Source: Glandiceps talaboti (taxonomy: Eukaryota; Hemichordata; Enteropneusta; Spengelidae). Taken from it: 62,000 bases of DNA. The DNA lies in contig NC_135566.1 in assembly GCF_964340395.1 (NCBI RefSeq), forward strand, positions 2,992,501-3,054,500, in the 5' to 3' direction. Position 1 is the stretch's first letter. Every line of letters starts with the position of its first letter. The notes below the pieces were generated by a model, which worked only from the letters and a program-made list of their open reading frames with translations, had not been told where the DNA came from and did not search any database. The position numbers and the translations under genes were made by a program. Positions 25,381 through 39,318 of the stretch are shown in pieces.

Positions 25381-28300
25381 AGGATGAACTTGTTCTGAAT
25401 CCCAAGGAGTTTCCCAATGCCAAAGTTGGAGATATTGTGGAAATCTACCACCCTGAAGACGACTACAGGTTAGAATTAATGTAATCCATAAAATCTACTA
25501 ACAGTACTAAGTACAGTGTATAAGTACAACAGATCTTCAGTTTTGTTGAGATTAATAATAATAATAATAATATATTTATTGCCATTGTGCATCATTTAAA
25601 AAGAATACACTAGGAAAATGTTGCAATGTCGCTCAGAACAAACAATCTACAATCCATACAAGACAACACCAAAACTACCGACATAAGACAAGAGTAAAAC
25701 TGTTAAAACTGTTAAAACTATGCAAGTTAATTAAAAGATTATCATGACAGTGACTGAACTGAACATAATGCTACTGTAACAGTCCCTCACCATTATACCA
25801 TCAGTACCAGTTTGACAGACACCTTGCAAAAAAAGTGTTACATGTCATTGCTGTACAGACAGTACTTCCACATTCATAACAATTGAAATATAGCAACAAT
25901 ATACAGTGAAATAACTTCTTCGCAAAATTTCTGGCAAAGTAAAACTAACCAAATACTTGGTAAAGGACTGTACCCAAGCACAAACAAGGACATTGTCTCT
26001 GACCTGAGGTAGTATCCTTCTATTATTTATAATTTTTAATAATAAAAATATTAAATAGAATATTTTCAAACATTGAATTTGTGAGACATTTGATAAAGCT
26101 GTCAAAGTTTTATTAATTTATTTTCAATACATGTATGATACACCTGACATGCATTTCAGTCATATTCATTACACTACATTGTAATTGTTACAGTCTCATC
26201 AATGTGTTTATGTCAGATGAATTTCCATTTGAAAATGTGCCTCTGTTTGTGTTTTAGTCGTCTTCTTCTTCAGGTGAAATCACTGAAAGAAAATAAACAA
26301 CAGGCCACCAAAGGTAAGATTTGTAACCCATATATACCCCACTGCTATCTGTAGAAACATTTATGTATTTATTAATATATGCAACATATCTGTGAAGAAG
26401 TTAACATTTTGATTTACTCCTATTACACCCTGATTATTGTATAGTTGCAGTGTGCTAAGGTTAGGAGACTTATTCATCCTAGCAGTTTTTATCACTTGTG
26501 CAGTGTTCAGCACCTATGAACTTTACGATATATGGCTCTTTTCAAGTGCTATTAATCTATTATCCTCTATACATGGAATGTCATGTGTCCTAATTCAGAG
26601 TACACAATACAAAGCCCCATATTCAGAGACATGTCTTTTACAGCAAAGATTTTGTGTCTTTAAAGCATTCCAGACCTGTATTTTGCCAAATTGATAGTGT
26701 TTTAGGCTAAAATGTATGGTATTATTTTTGTGATCAGAGAGTGTGAGTGTTGACCAAAGTATAGCAGCTGCATTTAACCTGAGAACGTACAAGGATGTGA
26801 TAGTTAATATTGTGAATCCAGATGACGTGACCCTTGACCTTTTAGAGTTGACCTTTAAAGATCAGTACATCAGCAGAAGTGACATGTGGAGATTGAAAAC
26901 TAGTCTGGTAAGAAAAATCAAAATGAGTTATGATAATTGATTTTGAAGTGATACTTATGACATGAACACAACTCAAGTCTGTATAACATGAGTACCAGTA
27001 TTGCACACTTAACCGATAGTTGCATGGAGTGATGTTGGGGTTCTCTACAGCTCTACTTTCATGAGCAACATGAGGGCCTACATGTAATAGTGATATAGTA
27101 GCCTATTTGAGAGTATTGTCAAAACCAAGTAGCCACAGGTATATGTTATACCATAAACAAGCAAACACCATTCATTCATTCATTCATTCATTCATTCATT
27201 CATTCATTCATTCATTCATTCATTTATTGCTCACACATCAAAGTAAGAGTATAAAAAACAATAGAAATAAAATGATAATAATTTACAAAAGATAAAATTG
27301 GGGAATTTTTGAGTCCACATAAAATAATGAAACATTTGTAGTATTAACCAGTATTCTTATTCTGGTTTTCAGCTTAACTCATGTGCCTATATTACAAGGA
27401 AAGTTGAATTTTCTGGTATACGAGCACAAATCAGTGAATTATGGTCCAAAGGAGTTAAAGTTGCATGTGGTAACATCTCAGAAGATACCAAGGTGGTCTT
27501 CAGATCTTCAACAGCCATGGTATATCTCTTTATTCAAATGAGTTGTGAAATGTGGGAGTTTGATGTCTACGGTAAGTTGCATGATGTGGGAGTTTTGATG
27601 TCGACGGTAAGTTTACATGTGGGCATTACATTGGCTTGATGTTCACATGTAAATAATTATGATTCAAGTACGGACCAAATGTCTTGTTTGTCAACAAATC
27701 CTAACTCTTGTGGGATGTTTGGTCACATGTCAATCATGCATGTCTCAACATATGTACAACACATGAAGAAGTCAAATTGAAAAATGAAAAATTCCAGCTA
27801 CAATTATTGTGACTTTAAATAACTTTAAGGTAGTGCACCTCGGGGATGAATTTCCCAGAAAATTAAACTTCTTCATTTCTCTCCAAACTGTCATTTCTGG
27901 GTCTTTTGAAATAAATTTTTAAAAAGTCTTGTTTTCATGGAAATCATCAATTTTGTATTTTGTCTCAGAGTTATTCGACGACCATATTGTATTCTAAAAT
28001 AACTGTATTTTGATATAATTTTGACTTCTATTTAAAATGTGTACGATTAACTTTAAAATTTTTTAAATTTTAATTGAAAATAACAGCACAGGAGTGTATT
28101 TCCCATGCACATTCTATCTTAGATAACATGTAATATGTAATATGTAATATGTAATATGTATAGAGAAAGAACTATTAATGAATCAATGACCTTTCCTTTG
28201 CAGGAGACTTACACCTTGAAAAAGCCATTGAGTTTCTGACAGAGCTGTTCACTAGTTGGAAAGAAGGAAACACATATCATGATTTAAACATTGTCTTATT

Positions 28301-31300
28301 CTCTAGAACTTACTACACTGCTAACACAATAGGTAAGGATTATTTTTCATTGTATTATAAATAAAATGTAAAATTATGGATAAAAATGATTTAATTTGTG
28401 GCAGATGTTGGTACAAAAATGATAGACAAGAATTGTCCAATATGCATTCAAGTATAGAGCAATTATTTGAAACTATTACAACAATCCTTACTTTGTCCAT
28501 GAATGTTCTGCACTTATAAGGTAAAAGTTATTTCTGAAAAGAAACCAGGATTAATCATTTCCAAGATTGTGACGTTTATAATGCTGACATCTTAAATCTA
28601 ATATTTGTATTTTTTGTGATTTTTGTTTGTATCGGTAGATGAATTTCCAGTCAGTGTTAGAGATTGTTTACAGCAAGATTATAAAGGTAGATTCTATGAA
28701 GATTTCTATAGGTATGTATTGTTTCAAAAATATTCATAAGGACTCTGTTATGTTAATTTTCATGACATCTCGGTCCGAAAAGGTTGTTTTGCATGTACAG
28801 GAATGAATTTTGTGCAGGTTTCTGTTGGTATGAGTTCTATGAAGACTTCTAGATTTCTATATACTTGTTTTTAAAGCCAAGTGGCTGTAGCTTTTACAAT
28901 ATTTCAAGTCCTATTCTGGTTTGATTAATTTGTCAGAATTGTAGCAATCGGTGAGAGAAGAGATGATTGGAGACCAATCCTTGTAAATATGAAGAAAGTC
29001 TTCAATGAATACCAATCCAAAGTTATCAGAACAAAAGTTGAAGGTAAGTCATATATTATTGTGTAATATATCTGTTACTGCAGTCTAACACCTAAAGTTC
29101 GAAGTGGTAAATATGGAATGTGTTGTAAACGTATGCTTTTTAAACCTCCACTTAATTTTCTTGAACTAACCAAAACAAATTTTCTGGGGGGAAGCTACAT
29201 TAAGATGTTAACTTTTAAGCTGTTATTATCAAAGTGATATATATTGAAAGAAGGACATGTATGCAACTTGTAGTACCAGATGTAGTGTTCTTGCTCAAAG
29301 GGGGAAACCCAGTAAACTAGTCATGCATTTCCATACAACGTACTTTAATTTTGTTGAAGAACCTGTTAATTATGGAACATGGCTATACCAGTTCGATTTT
29401 ACGTACTAACTAACCCTATCAAAAGCACTGTTTATATTTACAAAAAGTTAAGATACAGTGACTGCAACTTTGGCATTTATCAAAATGTGTCTTTTCTGCA
29501 AGACAAGTTACTGGTGTTCTACTTTTGCAGATTTATTGTTTGCTTGTTTTCTTTTGTTACGAAAGTCTTACTTGAAAACACTTTCATATAATCCTTGCTA
29601 TATTTTTTTACACTAGGTGAGCCTTGTCCTAACGGTTACAATTCAACCTCTGTCCAGGGCAATTTTCTAGAAGCTATCAACATGTCACTCAATGGTAGGT
29701 ATCGTCAATAAAATTCAGATATTGATAACATACTTTATTTTGTTCGCTATCCGACAGTTTGAGTAACGGCTGTGTTTTATGAAATAACAAACAATTTGAG
29801 TAACTACTATATTTTGTAATATACCACAGAATAGTCCTGTTAGCCTTTTGTAATTTCTGAGTAATCACCCAATGTTATGAAAATCATCCACTAAATGATC
29901 AATTTCTGCAAAAAGAGTATCAAGACAGAGAGAAGACCTAACATTCTCCCCTCCTGATCGATCAGTCAATCAATCAATCAATCAATCAATCAAATCAAAT
30001 CAAATTTCTATATCACCTATTTCCAGAGCAATGTTCTGTTCAGTAACGCTGAGTCACTAAAGCACACCATAGGCTTTGGTGAACAAATAAGCCTTCAGTT
30101 TTGTTTTGAAACAATCCAGGCTGGAGGCTTGGCAAATGTCAAGTGGCAAAGAGTTCCATAGTTTCTGATCTCTTTATCAGCAAATACAAAGGTGTTTCCA
30201 GTATCCAAACCTAGGAGTATCCAAACCTAGGGGGAACAGTGACTTTGATATGATGAGACATTGTATGACACATTGCAGTGTTCATAATTTACGTGACTTT
30301 TTTGTTCTTCCAGTATTTGATAAACATTTTGTGAACCGTAATTTTGATCGAACTGGTCAGTTAGCCATTTTGATAACCCCTGGAGCTGGTGTGTTTGAAG
30401 TTGACAGAGAATTGTGTAATATAACTAAGCAACGTATGATAGACAATGGTGAGTGGACTATTTATTTTATATTCCCAAACATTCTTTGCGAAAACAGATG
30501 ATTTGATACGTCTTTAATCATCTCATTCTAAAGGCATGACAAGTCTTACACCAGTTACTATGTGCTGTGTTAACTGATTGTTTTCATCCACTAAAGTTGT
30601 GTGAACGTACCCTACACTAAAATTTTTTACAGCTGGTATTTCTGCCAGCAGACATTGGAAGTCTACTAATTTTTTAAAGACACTATTTTCATGTATTCAT
30701 TTGTCTTTGATTACCATTGTGATCGGTGCCAAAAGTGTTCTTATGCTATGATTATGGTTTCTATTAAATGGATATTTTTGTTCAACAGCAAAATATTTTA
30801 CTTGCCTTGTTAGCAACACAGCTTTGCTAAAATGTAATGTGAAAGGTATTTGATAGAATTGTGACCTTCTTTTATCCATGACAGGTATTGGAAGTGATTT
30901 AGTGTGTATGGCAGAACAGCCTCTACATGCTGCCCCACTATTCAAGGTATGCTATAATTACATTGACAAAACAGCTGTTATTGGAGCACTATTTGTCATA
31001 TTTTTGTTTATGTTTTTGACATATTTAATATGTTGTGGTATCTGCTGAGACATGAATGATCACCTACTTGTATTATCAAACTCTATAAAATTCTCACATA
31101 GAGCAGAAAGATGGCAGGGAAGTGAAAAATGGAGTCCACCTTAGGAGACTGCCAATACTACACTGTTTATTTTCCTTCTCCTTCCTTTCACTATCCCTGA
31201 TTGAGATCTCGTAATGGATCAAACTGTCAACAATATATTTACCAAAAGAAATCATGTGGCAATGAAATGCTTGCTTTATCATCAAACTATATGCTGTCTT

Positions 31301-34300
31301 TTGAAGAAATCGAGACTGATAGAGAAATAATCCAACTTGTTATTATATTCTGTAGTTTCATAATAAAATGGGCTACACAAATATTGGCGATGATTACAAC
31401 ATTCCTTACTGGATAAACCATAGTTTTTACACATCCAAGGATCAACAGCAGAAACAGAGATTGATGCCGGCTAATTTCATCCCAAGAATCAAACTAGCTG
31501 AGACACCAGTATGTGATTCCTCTTCTCGTGTAATCATCTCTTACTATGGGGTGACTCACAAATCCAGTTTATATTAATTTGACCCACAGCATAAAATATT
31601 GTCTTCTGATGAAGGACACACTGCTCACCAGTTACAATATACATAGCTTCTATGACCATTGACTGTCAGATACATCTGTAACTCAGCCCTCATTGGCCTT
31701 GCTCCTAAGGGTTTGACAATGTGTGAGGGCGCCTGTCACAGACTACTATGACCATCAGTTATAAACGTTACCTGTGAGCAAAGTAAACATACAGACAGTT
31801 AATGAACCTGTCAACAGAACATTGCATACAGATATTATAGCTATCACTATTATTGTGGTGTAAAAGAATGTACCATATTTGATGACATACTGAAGATTGT
31901 TGGGTGTTAACTGTTGATACTTTCATTACAGACAACTGAATCAAATCAAGCTATAGATGATTCATTGTTTGAACCAGGAAGAGATAGTTATATGGACAAG
32001 TCAAATACTGAGTTACCTGATGTTGTTATAGATCACAATGCCTATGATGCACAAGTCTTTAAACTTCCTTCACATATAAAACAAGGGTAAGTTAAAATTT
32101 AACAATGGTAAGTCAAAATTAAACTACCTTCACACATAACACAATGGTAAGTCAAAACTACCTTCACACATAACACAATGGTAAGTCAAAATTTAAACTA
32201 CCTTCACACATAATAAAATGGTAAGTCAAAATTAAGCTACCTTCACACATAACACAACAGTAAGTCAAAATTTAAACTACCTTCAGACATAACACAATGT
32301 AAGTCAAACAATGGTAAGTTAAAATTAAACTACCTTCACACATAACACAATGGTAAGTCAAAACTACCTTCACACATAACACAATGGTAAGTCAAACAAT
32401 GGTAAGTCAAAATTAAACTACCTTCACACATAACACAATGGTAAGTCAAACAATGGTAAGTCAAAATTTAACTACCTTCACACATAACACAATGGTAAGT
32501 CAAACAATGGTAAGTTAAATTTAAACTACCTTCACACATAACACAATGGTAAGTCAAAATTAAACTACCTTCACATGTAAAACAATGTTAAGTCAAATTT
32601 AAGCTACCTTCACACATAACACAACGAATAATTTGTTACTGCAATACTCAAGAACAAGATAGTCAGAAAAGATAGGCTAAAGTTTGGCGTCAAATAAACT
32701 ATGATGATAGAGAATAAAAGTGGTTCTGATTATAAAAAGAGATTCTACATGTATTGCAGTATTAAGCTGTGAAGATTTGACTCAGGTTTACATGGTTCAT
32801 TCTTCTTGAGTGCAAATTGTTTTGTTTTGTGTTTCATATTCAGAGTGAAGAGTCAATATCTGACACCAAAACGATATGAGAAGTATGCCGACAGAATTCG
32901 GGTAAGATTTGAAATAGAGGAGAAAACATCTCAGCTCTGTATCCCATGAGAAATAAAATTGACCTCTCTGTGTGAATGTCAATTTGAAATTAAATGAACA
33001 AGAACCTAGCATTTTTCAGTCTCATTTTGTAAAGAGACATTCAGTAGTTCAAACCATTTGTATACTAACACATTCTGCTTATTTAAGTATGGGAGAGAGT
33101 ATGAATGGGTGTTTGCCTCATTTCAACTTTCTGTTGACACTGCAAGAGAGTAGTTGTTGAGTTTATGAAACGAGAGTATATAGAAAGAAAATGGAAAAAT
33201 AGAATTTGATAATCCTAAGTTTTTGAAAGAAATTATCAACCATTTAATATTGGTTATGTGTAGGTCAATACCATTGAATCCTTTTGATAGTTGAATCCAA
33301 ATTATAGTTTTGAATGTGCAATGGACTTTGAATATTACAGCTTTAAAAATACATATTAAATGGGTGTAATACTGACACACAGGCAGGTCTATAAACTGTC
33401 TACTCATACAAACAGTGTGATACTTATTTTGACTTTTTTTGTTATTGTAGAAATCAGATGGTCTTAGTAGAAAAGTGTCCTTAGAGCTGAGACCAGTTAG
33501 TCCTGAAGTTGAGGTACCGTATACAAAGTCATACTCTACCAACGCCATGGAGATACCCAACCCAAGACCTAGATCTAACACAGTTACTGGTACCAATAAG
33601 AAAAGTCTGGAAGGAGCCATAGGTAGGCTTCTGTCATATTTATAGACAGTTTATATGGGTTCACTTTCTGTTGAGATAATGATCAAAATTCTTCTAATCT
33701 TTTGAACTTTACACAATTTTCACATGTAACAGGCATTATTTTTTGTGATAGTTACATAGATTGTATACAACATGTTTATAGACGCATTTTCTGTTGAGAG
33801 AAAGTATGGAAGTGTAGCCATGTTAATCCTTCATATCTGGCCAAAAAACAACATTTTAGCACTCTATTAAAAAGATTGGCGATTGACCAAGCTTTAGAAG
33901 GCAGTGAGTCATCTTTCTCTTTCTCAGATGCCGAGTGGAATTGACAAAGTGGAGAGAGGGTGGGGGAGAAAACAAGAAAGAAAGATCAGATTGCTTCTAA
34001 ATTTGTAAAAGTTTTTATATTTTTCGCACATAACAGGTATTACCAGTAAAAGTTTTCAGATTGCAACTTCCCAGGAAATGGAAGATAACCTACCAACAAG
34101 GTTGATAGTTGGTAGTGCAAGTATGGTAACAGATCACCAACCTGGTAAACCATGGCCATATGGACAGAGAATGCAGAGAGCTCTTATTAACCCATTTGCT
34201 CCAAGTCAGATCATTGATAGATTGACATCAAACAAAAGAAGATGGACTCATACATTTCCTTTAGGTACATTAGTTTAATGTACATGCACATGTCAGTCTG

Positions 34301-37300
34301 TCTCTTTATGTACATGCACATGTCAGTCTCTCTCTTTATGTACATACACATGTTAGCCTGTATCTTTGTGTGTGCACGCACATAGTCGAGTGGAGGATAC
34401 TCAGAGTCTCCACAGATAGGAATGGCCAGAGACATTATCTCTATCTGTTATCCATATATACATCACTGTTTCTAAACTGTACCTGGGCTGATTACTGTTA
34501 GACTTGGTGCAGTTAGACACTGGATATTCATTGTCAAATATGATAAACTGGCCAACTTGCTTAATGTATGCAGCCAAAAGTCTACTGTGCTGTTACTTAT
34601 TAACTGTTAACTTGTAACAGAATAATGTATTACATGGCTGTGGTTACTGCAATGTAACATTGTTATTCAACAGTGCTGTACAACAATGTTACATACTTGC
34701 CACCTGGTGATATATTTGTCCAGATTCACATGTATCCATTAGTGCTTTCAAACTGAAAAGTGCAAGTTGTCTGTGTATCCATCTATATCTTCTATCAATC
34801 TCTTCCCACCTTGGCTTCCCTAATACAGACAATGAATATGTGATATGTTATAATACAGGTCCAACTGGTAAAGCCATCCAGGCACACCATCAACTTACTG
34901 TGACCTTGCTAGATGACTTTAACAATGAACCCTACAGTTTATCTCCACCAACCAGAGAAGTGACAGCTGCAGAATCAGCCGTCGTTGAAGCTAGGAAGAA
35001 AGCATCAGTAAATGTCAGACTTGGCGACAGCGACTCTTACAGTGCATCAGGATTTCATTCCTCAGCTAGTTCATCAAGTCTTGCCAGTACATCATCACAA
35101 CGTAGTACAAGTGTTGATAGTTTCAAAACAGTTCAAAGTATTGGCAGTGTAATCAACACTTATGACATTGGTAAGTTAAAGGTGCAGTTCAGAATAGGAT
35201 TAACATTTAGACATGAAAAACAGGCGTCAGGCCGAATTATAGAAACTGTTGTCCAGAATGAAAAAAATAATTTCATGTAATTGCTTCACTGATAAGATAA
35301 CACTAATGCAAGCCCAGTGATTGAAACCCTGGCTATCAATAGTCTTATTTTGAAAATGTTTGCAGGAAGAACAGATTCTGAATTTTAATTTACAAAATTC
35401 ATCAGCGAGTTTAATATTAAATCATTGACTGTCACTTTTGAGTATTTTCATTCCAGACTATAGAGGGCGTAGTGATACTCTACCTTCACATCACACACCA
35501 CTACATGGTGGACAGGGTGGAAGTTTTAAGAATGCAACTGAAGGATGGTACTGGGGAGTCACTGGTGAACAGGAATGGTCTCCCCTCATACAAACTGGTA
35601 TGTCAATAATAATTACATTATAGTATTAATTATATTCCAATGACTAAAACAAGTTGAATCTTATGAAATATACTCTAGAGTCTCTTGTAAAGTCAGCATA
35701 ATTCTAGGTACCTGCAATACAGTGTTATGACCTACGTATGTCATGAAAGTAATGATTATTCGATTTCTTGGTTTATATCATAGCTTCTGCTTCACACACT
35801 ACACATGCATTACTACAGGCACTTGTGAGAATAAGGCGATCTAGTTCTATTTGACTCTCTAGCATGAGGTAAATGATATAGCATGTACTCAGTAACTCTT
35901 TATTATATGTTGTATTCCATAGGAGTTGATTGGAAATCAGTCACATGGCCAGCCTGTTTACCAATCACCACAGACTATTTCCCAGATAAAGTTGTCATGT
36001 CCAAAATGTATGTGGAATCCCCCTATGACCTGCTGGCAGATGAAGTTGCCATTGGCAACAAGAAACTGACAACAGAACAAGTATTCAAAGAGATTGTATC
36101 TCAGAGACTAATGCAAGGCTGTCAGCTGATTGTCCAACCTCAGAGTCAAAACAGAACATACTCAGCTGGGAATATTCTCCAAACACAGGTAGGAAAAACT
36201 TCTCACTGTCTCATTAACATTTGTCTGTTACAACAAGCTTTGTGAGATGTTCAACATCAGTTAATGGTGAGAGAATAGAATTTGTCAACCAAACTACAAC
36301 ATGTCTCAGAAGAGGACTGTTGCAAATGTTAGTCCATGAATAGTGAAATGACAGAATTTATCAGACACCGTGACTTCTCAGACAACTTCTACTGTGGTGA
36401 CTTGGTAAGTCAAATGGTTGAAACCTAACTCCAAGGTCTTAATACATGAATTGGTTGTCGAGATACTCATAAAACATCATCTGCTGTTGACTTTGTATCC
36501 ATTCACAGGAAGTACCAGACTATTTATTAAGTATTGGTCGTAACTACCATAAGATTAACTTGACAGATGTTAATATCAATGTTGTCAGATACAGACCAAG
36601 GTAAGATTTATCTCTCTTTTAGTCTGTCATATCAATATAACGACATATCTACTCTCTTAAGACAGTAACCTGTTCAGTGTTATATGTACCTACAATGTTA
36701 GTACTATCAATTACTTTTCAACTGCATGTTGCTGAAACCTACAGGTTCTCTTCCAAGAAGTGAACTTACAAATGAAAAGTACAGAGTTGGTAAAATTTTG
36801 AACCCAATTTCACAATTTCACATCATGCATATATACCCTGTTGATATATAAACCAGATTTCATATCAGCCATAACAAATATTCACATAAACGTGAATTTT
36901 GAGTACAGGGTCTCTTTTCAGAGTATATAGCCAGTAAACAAAGTTTCACATACAAATATTAGCCAGTCAATATCAACCGAATGTAACTTTGTTGTATTTC
37001 AGGCATATCTACCAGACATCTACCGTCAAATACACTTACAGACTATGGCCAGTTGACAACTCTCAATATGAGCCGGCTTATGTGACCTTTGACACTGAAA
37101 AGTTAGAGGAGTTTAATTGGAATTATTTGGACAACTATGTGTGTACCTGTGAAGACTATGGTTTGATGGATGTATGTAAATATTAATATTGACTTAACCT
37201 GAATTTAGATTATATCTTGATAAATTTCTTGAAATTTTTTGTGAAATACTGAATTTATTATTTTGAATTTATGTTCTCTGTTTACACTGGTGTGTTGCAG

Positions 37301-39240
37301 AAACAAAGTAAAACTTGAAATACTTTTTATTCCTTGTTTTCATTTATGCCTTCCTAAATCAGAGAAAATTATTTTTATGTTTATGACCTAGCCCTTACCC
37401 CTAGCTTGAATACAAATGTGTAATTGTACAATTCTCGGTACATGTAATAGAATTTTACTTCATGCTAGAGGGTCAAAATAGAACAAGAAGGTTGACTTAT
37501 TCTCACACACATCTATGGTAATGCACGTGTGAAGTATGTGGAGTGGAAGTTACAGTGTTGACAAAGAAATTGAATGTTCATTATATTCATGGTGTGCCTA
37601 GGCAGTAATATTCTATTTCAGGTATTGAGAATTGATCACCTGTTCTCCATTCTTGCCTTAAATTGTACTATCCACATTTTTGTATCGTTGTAGTCTTTGA
37701 AATACTGGAGGAGTCGTTTTCTATTACTGCCATCTAACAGCGCTGCCACCAAGAAGATTAATGATGGAAGCAGTGATAGATGTGATATCTATACAACTGA
37801 TGAGACCAAACCACCGCAACAAATACTGGAAGGGTTCTACAAGTTTGTGGAAGTTTTGAACAGAATTAAAAAACTTCAGAAAAAAGTGGTAAGAAAACTA
37901 CAAAAGTCTTTCATTATTTAATATACTTTGAAATTGAATTTAATACTGTTATCTAGGTACTTTCCAGATAGAAATACATGTGAAGGGAATTTATTGTTCT
38001 TATAAATTATTACATATGCATTAATTAATTCATGTTTAACTCATAGCCCAAGTAGGGTACCATAAAAAGGATATATAGATATATTTTACCACTGTTTTGA
38101 TCATCTTTTTTTGACTCATGTAGACTTTTGAAGCGTTATGTAGTGGTTAGACTCCATTCCCTCTTTTGCCTCTCTTTGAATGCATAATGTGTACAGTTCA
38201 CAATGCAGAGCTTTGCACAATGCATATTTTGAGCAGTGTACTTTCCAAGATACCAATTTACAAATTTTTTGCCAAGATTTTTTATTGTCTGGCAAAGTGT
38301 AGACATTTGACCTCTTTTTATAGTTTCTAACTGAAATGTAGATTTTAACCTTACAGTTTGAATTTGTTGTCATTATGTGCTTGTGATTTGAATCCACCAT
38401 TACCCAGCCAAGTTGGGGTGCATCTTCTTGTTTTAAGGAAATTACCCATATTTTATTTTCCCATAATGGCAGCCATATTGGATTCTAAAATGGCTTAATA
38501 TGATGTTTTGTGTTGATGTTTTATCAGAACCAGACACCAAGCAGACCGCCATCAAGGAGAGCAAGTTCAGTCATGCTATCAAATCTATCTCAAACACCTA
38601 CAGACAGGGAGATGTCACAAACACCTAAGGTTGGTCAATTATTTGGAATGTGTTTTCAAAACGACTATGTCACTATATTTGGTTGTAGACAGATACTTTT
38701 TCCTATGGAAACAGTGTTGCACACCACATCATCTGTACACCACATGTACTTGGAGTAACAAACCAATCTCTAACCATAACTTTGATAAATTCGTCACCTA
38801 GACAACAAAAATAATGTTCCACACATTATCTTATTTATTTACAGCAGTCTGGATTTGGAGGTATCATAGCAACATCATCTAATGATATTGCCACGGTAAC
38901 AATGAGTTATACTGATGGCTCAATGCCTACAGGTGATGGGGCAGCAAACACCTCAACTGCATCCTTGGACAAAGATGACAAAGGGAAAGAAGAAGAGAAA
39001 TTAAACTTGGATTCACCTTTGGCTGATATTATCAAAGCAATGAAAGATCCAGGGTATGGGACATTAGTAGCACTTCGATATTGAACTTACCAAGGAACTG
39101 AATTTTTTGTCTCCACATGGAAGTTCTGGTGTTATTTTTAGTAAACACAATGAAAGTAAATGATGTCAAAATTTACTCTGCCGCTTTTACTATGTATCAG
39201 AATACAAGGCAATCTGTGTTTGATGATAGAGTATTGATAA

Positions 39241-39318
<78 letters not shown>

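Larger units (their letters stand above)
25381..31508 (+). other. DEPDC5 exons 1-11 seen: N-terminal and SABA domains
   Basis: These exons encode about residues 1-417 of the visible protein. They are the most conserved part of the family: [35 protein letters not shown], a Cys/Tyr-containing [55 protein letters not shown] and [17 protein letters not shown]. In GATOR1 this part includes the domain that contacts NPRL2 (SABA). Every junction has GT/AG ends and compatible phases. Confidence 0.93.
31932..35597 (+). other. DEPDC5 exons 12-17: variable linker
   Basis: Residues about 418-772, Ser/Pro/Thr-rich with low expected conservation apart from the segment RALINPFAP and [16 protein letters not shown], which matches the family closely. 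Exon 16 (34,859-35,170) contains a dense Ser tract ([14 protein letters not shown]) that is probably disordered and phosphorylated. Confidence 0.88.

Noticed and set aside
32087-32630. Possible CRISPR array
   Set aside because: Units are contiguous, of variable length and without unique spacers; they derive from the adjacent splice junction in an animal gene.
33123-33620. 165-codon minus-strand open frame
   Set aside because: It overlaps the sense DEPDC5 exon at 33,451-33,622 and has no independent support.
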